Source of the DNA: Paraburkholderia sp. CNPSo 3274
Lineage (GTDB): Bacteria; Pseudomonadota; Gammaproteobacteria; Burkholderiales; Burkholderiaceae
NCBI RefSeq assembly: GCF_024206475.1
Contig: NZ_JAMBPR010000047.1
Location: forward strand, 1 to 64,000
DNA length: 64,000 nucleotides
Direction: 5' to 3'
Position numbers and translations under genes: made by a program
Shown: positions 60,159 to 64,000 of the stretch, piece after piece
Numbering within the stretch: position 1 is the stretch's first letter
How the letters are laid out: each line of letters begins with the position of its first letter
Notes under the pieces: generated by a model
Seen by the model: the letters and a program-made list of their open reading frames with translations, nothing else
What the model was told of the DNA's origin: nothing
Databases searched by the model: none

Positions 60159-60695
60159 TCAGCGTGCTGCTGCGAGCGGCCCGGCAAGCGCCGTGTATTG
60201 TCCTTGCCAGTAGACGAGCGGGCTTGGCGCGGACTCATCGCGCGCGAGTGCGCGCACGCGACCGATGATGAGGATATGCCCGTGACGCACGAGCATTTCC
60301 TCCACCTCGCAGTCCATGGCGACGACGCTGTCGCCGAGGAGCGGAGCACCGTCCGGCGTCATCTGCACCCACTCGTCGTCGCCGTAGCGCGCGGCGCCCT
60401 GCTCGCCGCGAAAGCCGGTGAAACGCTCGGCAATCGCGCGATGCTCCGCGCGCAGCAGGTTCACGCCGAAGCGTCGCGTTCGCGCCAGCAATCCCGCCGA
60501 CGAACTCGTCGCCTTGAGCGACGCTACCACCATGGGCGGCTCCGCCGAAAACGAGGACACCGAGGTCGCCGTAAAGCCGCTGCGCTCGTCGCCGTCCGCG
60601 ACCGTCACGACGCAAACCGCGCCGGCGAACCCGCGCATGGCCTGCACGAAGCGCCTGGAGAGCGGCGTGGCGTCGTTCGTGTCGTCAGGCCGCAC
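60159..60695 (-). CDS. Flavin reductase family protein (HpaC/RutF-like)
   Basis: 178 residues, split-barrel flavin reductase. RFVQAMRGFAGAVCVVTVAD, GFTATSVSSFSAEPPMVVAS and GVNLLRAEHRAIAERF are family segments. It reduces FMN with NAD(P)H for the monooxygenase. GTG at 60695 lies inside the monooxygenase stop region (11-bp overlap), implying coupled translation; the open frame extends earlier but antisense to no family similarity. Confidence 0.85.
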   Translation of the reverse strand: MRPDDTNDATPLSRRFVQAMRGFAGAVCVVTVADGDERSGFTATSVSSFSAEPPMVVASLKATSSSAGLLARTRRFGVNLLRAEHRAIAERFTGFRGEQGAARYGDDEWVQMTPDGAPLLGDSVVAMDCEVEEMLVRHGHILIIGRVRALARDESAPSPLVYWQGQYTALAGPLAAAR

Positions 60696-61800
60696 GGCGC
60701 GTCTCACGCGGGCTGCGCAACCCGTGTGCCTCCAGGATGGGCAGCACCGTGTCGCGAAAGTACGGGAACTCCTGCACATAGTCCACGAACGACAGCGTCG
60801 TGCCTTTGAATCCGGCTTCCGCGAGCGAAATCAGACCCGCTGCGACCTGCTGCGGCGTGCCGACGAGCGGGTAGCCGCCGTGTCCCGCCGCCATGCGGTC
60901 GCGGATCAGCGCCAGCAGGTCGTGCGGGAACGAGTGCGCATTCGCGAACTGCAGCGCCACGAGGTTGTCGACCGCGCCCCAGTCTGCGTTCTCCTGCGCG
61001 AAGTACTGTAGATACTGACGCGCCTCCTCCTCGGTTGGGCGGCAGACCACGTGCGAGAACGTCAGCACGTTCACCGCCTTGTTCGCTGATGCGGCTTTCT
61101 GCTTGAGTTCGGCGACTTCCGTACGCGAACGCTCGAGATCGATCGCCGGCGTGAACAGGAAGTTCGCATTGCCGATTGCGAAAGCGCGTCCCTCGCCCGA
61201 GCCCGCTGCGTTCAGGATAGGCGGACGCTCGCCGTTCCACGGACGCGGCAGGCCATACACATTCTTGAGCTGGAAATTCTCGCCTTCCCAGTTGAACGGG
61301 CCTTCGTGGGTCCAGATCTTCTGCACCACATCGAACCACTCCTGCGCATACGCATAGCGCTTGTCGTGGCCAGCCGCGAGCGGCAGCCCGAGCGCTTCGT
61401 ATTCGGGGCGGTTCCAGCCCGCCACGATGTTCAGGCCGGCGCGGCCCGCGCCGATCTGGTCGAGCGTGGCGATCTGCTTGGCCACGACCACGGGATGGTT
61501 GGCTGCCGTGTGGACGGTCGCGAAGACCGTGAGGTCGCGCGTCTTCGCGAGCAGACCGGCCGCCCACGTCATCGTTTCCAGCACCGAGCCGTGGAAATCC
61601 GTCTCGCCGCCATAGCCGATCCAGCGCGCAATGGGCAGCATGAAATCGATGCCGGCTTCGTCGAGCATCACCGCGAGTTTCTCGTTGTTCTCCCAGGAGT
61701 TCTCCCAGCGCTCGCCGATCTTCGTCACCGACATCCCGCCCGAGCAGTTCGTCGCGAATGTGCCGAGAATGAAATCCCTGGTGTCCAGAATTCGTCTCAT
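60685..61800 (-). CDS. LLM-class flavin-dependent monooxygenase (RutA/SfnG-like)
   Basis: 371 residues, luciferase-like TIM barrel. EAGIDFMLPIARWIGYGGET, AANHPVVVAKQIATLDQIGA, GRAGLNIVAGWNRPEYEALG and LVGTPQQVAAGLISLAEAGF resemble RutA and dimethylsulfone monooxygenase. With the reductase next door it forms a two-component FMNH2 monooxygenase for a heterocycle or sulfone. Start MRRILDTRD at 61800 marks the domain; divergent from the winged-helix regulator. Confidence 0.88.
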   Translation of the reverse strand: MRRILDTRDFILGTFATNCSGGMSVTKIGERWENSWENNEKLAVMLDEAGIDFMLPIARWIGYGGETDFHGSVLETMTWAAGLLAKTRDLTVFATVHTAANHPVVVAKQIATLDQIGAGRAGLNIVAGWNRPEYEALGLPLAAGHDKRYAYAQEWFDVVQKIWTHEGPFNWEGENFQLKNVYGLPRPWNGERPPILNAAGSGEGRAFAIGNANFLFTPAIDLERSRTEVAELKQKAASANKAVNVLTFSHVVCRPTEEEARQYLQYFAQENADWGAVDNLVALQFANAHSFPHDLLALIRDRMAAGHGGYPLVGTPQQVAAGLISLAEAGFKGTTLSFVDYVQEFPYFRDTVLPILEAHGLRSPRETRRAA

Positions 61801-61906
61801 ATCAATCCTGTCGCAGTAAAATTTGTCTACACGATGGGCTGCCTCGCGGCGGCCCCGCCTTTCCCACCCCAGTCGACGGCACAGGCCGCAACCGCGCGAT
61901 TCCGCA

Positions 61907-62458
61907 ATGACCGAAAAATCACGCAGAACCCCGAAAAACACCGCCAGGTCCGAACATCGCTGGCACCTCGCGACGGACGACTTCAGCGTCGAGATCACCG
62001 ACCTCGAATACGCCGTCATGCGGCTCGATCAGTCGTTTTCGCGCTGGCAGTCCGAATGCATGGCCGCCGTCACCGGTGCCACGCTGAGCGGACAGGAAAA
62101 CGCACTGATGCACGTCATTTACATGCACGAACGGCCCAAGACCATTCGCGACCTTCTGCATATGACCAACCGGCAAGACGTAGCTAATATGCAGTACGAA
62201 CTACGTAAGCTGATCAAGTCCGGACTCGTAGAAAAAAACGGCACGGCGCGCACCGGCGTCTACTACTCGACCACACCGGAAGGCGCACGCGTGTGCGAAG
62301 ACTACGCAGCGCTACGCCGCGCCGTGCTGCTCAAGATGGCCGAGGCGACTTCGGGCGTCCAGTCCGCTGCCGCCGCTGCCACGGCCTGCCTCGAACAGAT
62401 GGAGCGCGTATACGAAAGTGCCACGCGTGAGGTCGCGACTTTCCATCGGCGGCGCTAA
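61907..62458 (+). CDS. Winged-helix (MarR-like) DNA-binding regulator
   Basis: 183 residues. MHVIYMHERPKTIRDLLHMT then NRQDVANMQYELRKLIKSGL and VYYSTTPEGARVCEDY form the winged helix; the tail is helical. It starts 106 bp from the divergent monooxygenase gene and probably regulates it. The basic N-terminus (TEKSRRTPKNTARSEHR) is unusual for MarR proteins. Confidence 0.82.
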   Translation: MTEKSRRTPKNTARSEHRWHLATDDFSVEITDLEYAVMRLDQSFSRWQSECMAAVTGATLSGQENALMHVIYMHERPKTIRDLLHMTNRQDVANMQYELRKLIKSGLVEKNGTARTGVYYSTTPEGARVCEDYAALRRAVLLKMAEATSGVQSAAAAATACLEQMERVYESATREVATFHRRR

Positions 62459-62841
62459 CCCAGCGCCTGAGTTGCCATCCCGCTTACGCGGCACGCCTGC
62501 TCTTCTCGATCCAGACCTTTCAAATAAATTTTCACATTGAAAATCTATTTGATTAAATCGTAGAGCAGCCGATTTTCGACCGCAACCGATTTCGGCTAGG
62601 GGAAAACACCATTCGGTGGAGGGACGGGGAGGAGAAGCGTGTGACGGCGCTTTCATAACGCCAGGACACGAGTGTTGGCGCGCGGCCGAGGCGACTATTC
62701 GGGGCATGCGCCGCCGAGTGGATGGACTCCGGTGTTGCCCTGGTTGCGAACTGCCTGCTCGACGGCGCGACAATCCAGCACGACAGGTCACTTCAGCGCG
62801 CTGTACGTCGATGGTCCCACTCAAGCCAAAAGGAAAAGAAG
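62459..62841. other. Intergenic region, 383 bp, with a 33-bp palindrome
   Basis: Between the winged-helix gene and the cupin gene. The AT-rich palindrome at 62520-62552 is listed separately. The remaining sequence (62553-62841) shows no gene or further repeat. Confidence 0.4.
62520..62552. promoter_or_regulatory. AT-rich 33-bp near-perfect palindrome
   Basis: Left arm TCAAATAAATTTTCA and right arm TGAAAATCTATTTGA pair at 14 of 15 positions around a CAT centre. It is far more AT-rich than its surroundings. It lies 62 bp after the winged-helix stop and 290 bp before the cupin gene. It may be an operator or an RNA hairpin; no T-tract follows. Confidence 0.6.
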
Positions 62842-63306
62842 ATGCGTCAATCCATCTATCTGGCGGCGTTGCCCGTCGCCTTTGTTGCCGGCATGTTTGC
62901 ATCCCATGTGGGTACGCCAGCACGAGCGCAAACGTCAGATGTGCCGTTGACGGCGCAGATCGTCGACCTGGCGGCCATGACCGACGCCGATCTCGGCCCA
63001 CAGATTCCGAACATGGGCACCCTGCGCTCGAAGGGTCTGGTCGTCACGCCGAGTGGGACCGTTGCAGTGCAGACCGGTAACGTACCCAAGCATACGCATA
63101 GGGGTTCTGACGAGATCCAGTACGTGATTTCGGGAAGCGGCACTTTCTGGCTCGGAAACGAGCAGCGTCAGATTCACCCTGGCGACCTGATCATCATCCC
63201 GAAGGGGACGGTGCATGCGGGATCCGAGCCAACCAGCGGCGAATTCAAAGTCCTTTCTATCAAGCTGCCGCCGCAAGCGCCAGGCGATATGCAAATGGTT
63301 CCCTGA
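62842..63306 (+). CDS. Secreted cupin-domain protein
   Basis: 154 residues. Signal peptide MRQSIYLAALPVAFVAGMFA with cleavage near ARAQ, so periplasmic or secreted. The cupin motifs are KHTHRGSDEIQYVISGSGTF (His-x-His and Glu ligands) and HPGDLIIIPKGTVHAG (second His). Likely a single-domain metal-binding cupin; substrate unknown. AAGGAAAAG precedes the ATG. Confidence 0.8.
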   Translation: MRQSIYLAALPVAFVAGMFASHVGTPARAQTSDVPLTAQIVDLAAMTDADLGPQIPNMGTLRSKGLVVTPSGTVAVQTGNVPKHTHRGSDEIQYVISGSGTFWLGNEQRQIHPGDLIIIPKGTVHAGSEPTSGEFKVLSIKLPPQAPGDMQMVP

Positions 63307-63345
63307 CGTACCGTCGAGCCCAGCCTTGACGGTCGCCGGGAAATC

Positions 63346-64000
63346 TCACGCCGCAGTCGCGTTCATCGCCTCAACGGCTTCAAGCGCGCCGCCCACCATC
63401 CCGCGCAGCACGGGCTGGACTTTCTCCGCGAGCGCGGGCACGTAATCGAACGGCGCCGTTTCGTTCATATAAACGGACTGGCACATCTCCAGCTGGATCG
63501 CATGCACGCCGTCCTGCGGCGCGCCGAAATGGCGCGTGATGTAGCCGCCCTTGAAGCGTCCGTTCGCGATCCACGTATAGCCGCTTGCTGCCGCCGCGCG
63601 TTCCGCGCGCGCCTGCACCGCCGCATTCACCGTACGCCCATCCTGGGTGCCGATGTTCAGACCCGGCAGCTTGCTCTCGAACAGGCGCGGCAGCACGCTT
63701 GCGATCGAATGCGCCTCCCACAGCAGCACATTTGCGTGCGTCGAGCGCAGGCGCTTGAGTTCAGCGGCGAGCGTGTCGTGATACGGCTGCCAGAACGTCT
63801 GCACGCGACGCTGGCGCGCCGACGCGTCGGGGACGCAGCCTTCGCGGTAGATGGGCTCGCCGCGAAACGTTTCGGTTGGACACAGCGACGTGGTGGTCTG
63901 GCCGGGATAGAGGCTCTCGTCGTTCGGCGGCCGGTTCAGGTCGATCACATAGCGCGAAACGCGCGCGCCGAGCACGGTCGCGCCCAGCTCCTTCGCAAAC
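63346..64000 (-). CDS. hutG: N-formylglutamate deformylase, N-terminus beyond window
   Basis: 218 residues are visible; the 5' end runs off the right edge. SRYVIDLNRPPNDESLYPGQ (metal/substrate region), LLWEAHSIASVLPRLF with catalytic His, and GGYITRHFGAPQDGVHAIQL match HutG, which removes formate from N-formylglutamate in histidine degradation. Stop at 63346-63348. Other hut genes, if present, lie to the right. Confidence 0.9.
   Translation of the reverse strand, partial: FAKELGATVLGARVSRYVIDLNRPPNDESLYPGQTTTSLCPTETFRGEPIYREGCVPDASARQRRVQTFWQPYHDTLAAELKRLRSTHANVLLWEAHSIASVLPRLFESKLPGLNIGTQDGRTVNAAVQARAERAAAASGYTWIANGRFKGGYITRHFGAPQDGVHAIQLEMCQSVYMNETAPFDYVPALAEKVQPVLRGMVGGALEAVEAMNATAA

Overview
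The window looks like a chromosomal segment of a beta-proteobacterium of the Burkholderia/Paraburkholderia group. The evidence is the high GC content, the LasR/BraR-RsaL-LuxI quorum-sensing locus, a beta-ketoadipate (pca) operon, OmpC-type porins and many LysR/MFS catabolic modules. This assignment is inference from gene content; no rRNA, tRNA, CRISPR array or prophage was seen.

Layout. 1-2.5 kb: the end of an IS3-family element abuts a 5'-truncated DNA polymerase II gene. 2.5-7.1 kb: a MocR-type regulator divergent from an omega-amino-acid aminotransferase, a small hypothetical gene and a flavin NADP reductase. 7.1-12.4 kb: pcaIJBDC (no pcaF) with tandem palindromes at its promoter and a divergent LysR gene. 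12.5-15.3 kb: folE, a serine acetyltransferase and two hypothetical genes. 15.7-17.5 kb: LasR/BraR-type receptor, RsaL-like repressor and AHL synthase with a perfect lux-box palindrome. 17.7-22.4 kb: DHA2 exporter, universal stress protein, FNR-type regulator and an orphan EgtB/SenA-like iron enzyme.

22.5-37.5 kb is the most unusual part. A LacI-family gene sits among six copies of the palindrome TGCAATCGATTGCA (four perfect). Four lie immediately downstream of recognisable sigma70 -10 boxes with close to 17-bp spacing. The palindromes precede a decayed intradiol dioxygenase/SDR pair, an NMT1-like binding protein, lacI itself, a porin, a livK-FMN reductase-ridA operon, and an LVIVD beta-propeller/BBE-type flavin oxidase/livHMGF operon. 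I read this as one LacI-controlled catabolic regulon for an unidentified substrate that has partly decayed.

37.5-49.2 kb: a NIPSNAP relic, an MFS transporter, a LysR gene, a VOC-HMG-CoA lyase-CaiB operon, a 2-hydroxyacid dehydrogenase, an MHS transporter, and a gamma-glutamyltransferase with a divergent LysR. 49.5-51.2 kb: a phospholipase-D-like lipoprotein. 51.3-62.5 kb: a second catabolic area with an NCS1 permease, porin, cyclase, MarR, thioesterase, indolepyruvate oxidoreductase (two subunits) and an LLM monooxygenase with its flavin reductase. A shared 37-bp motif links the cyclase/MarR promoter region with the oxidoreductase promoter region. 62.8-64 kb: a secreted cupin and the 3' part of hutG.

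Remnants recur: the polB 5' end, an SDR, an intradiol dioxygenase, an Ig-like lipoprotein fragment, NIPSNAP and a flavin reductase tail. They point to active erosion of accessory catabolic genes here.
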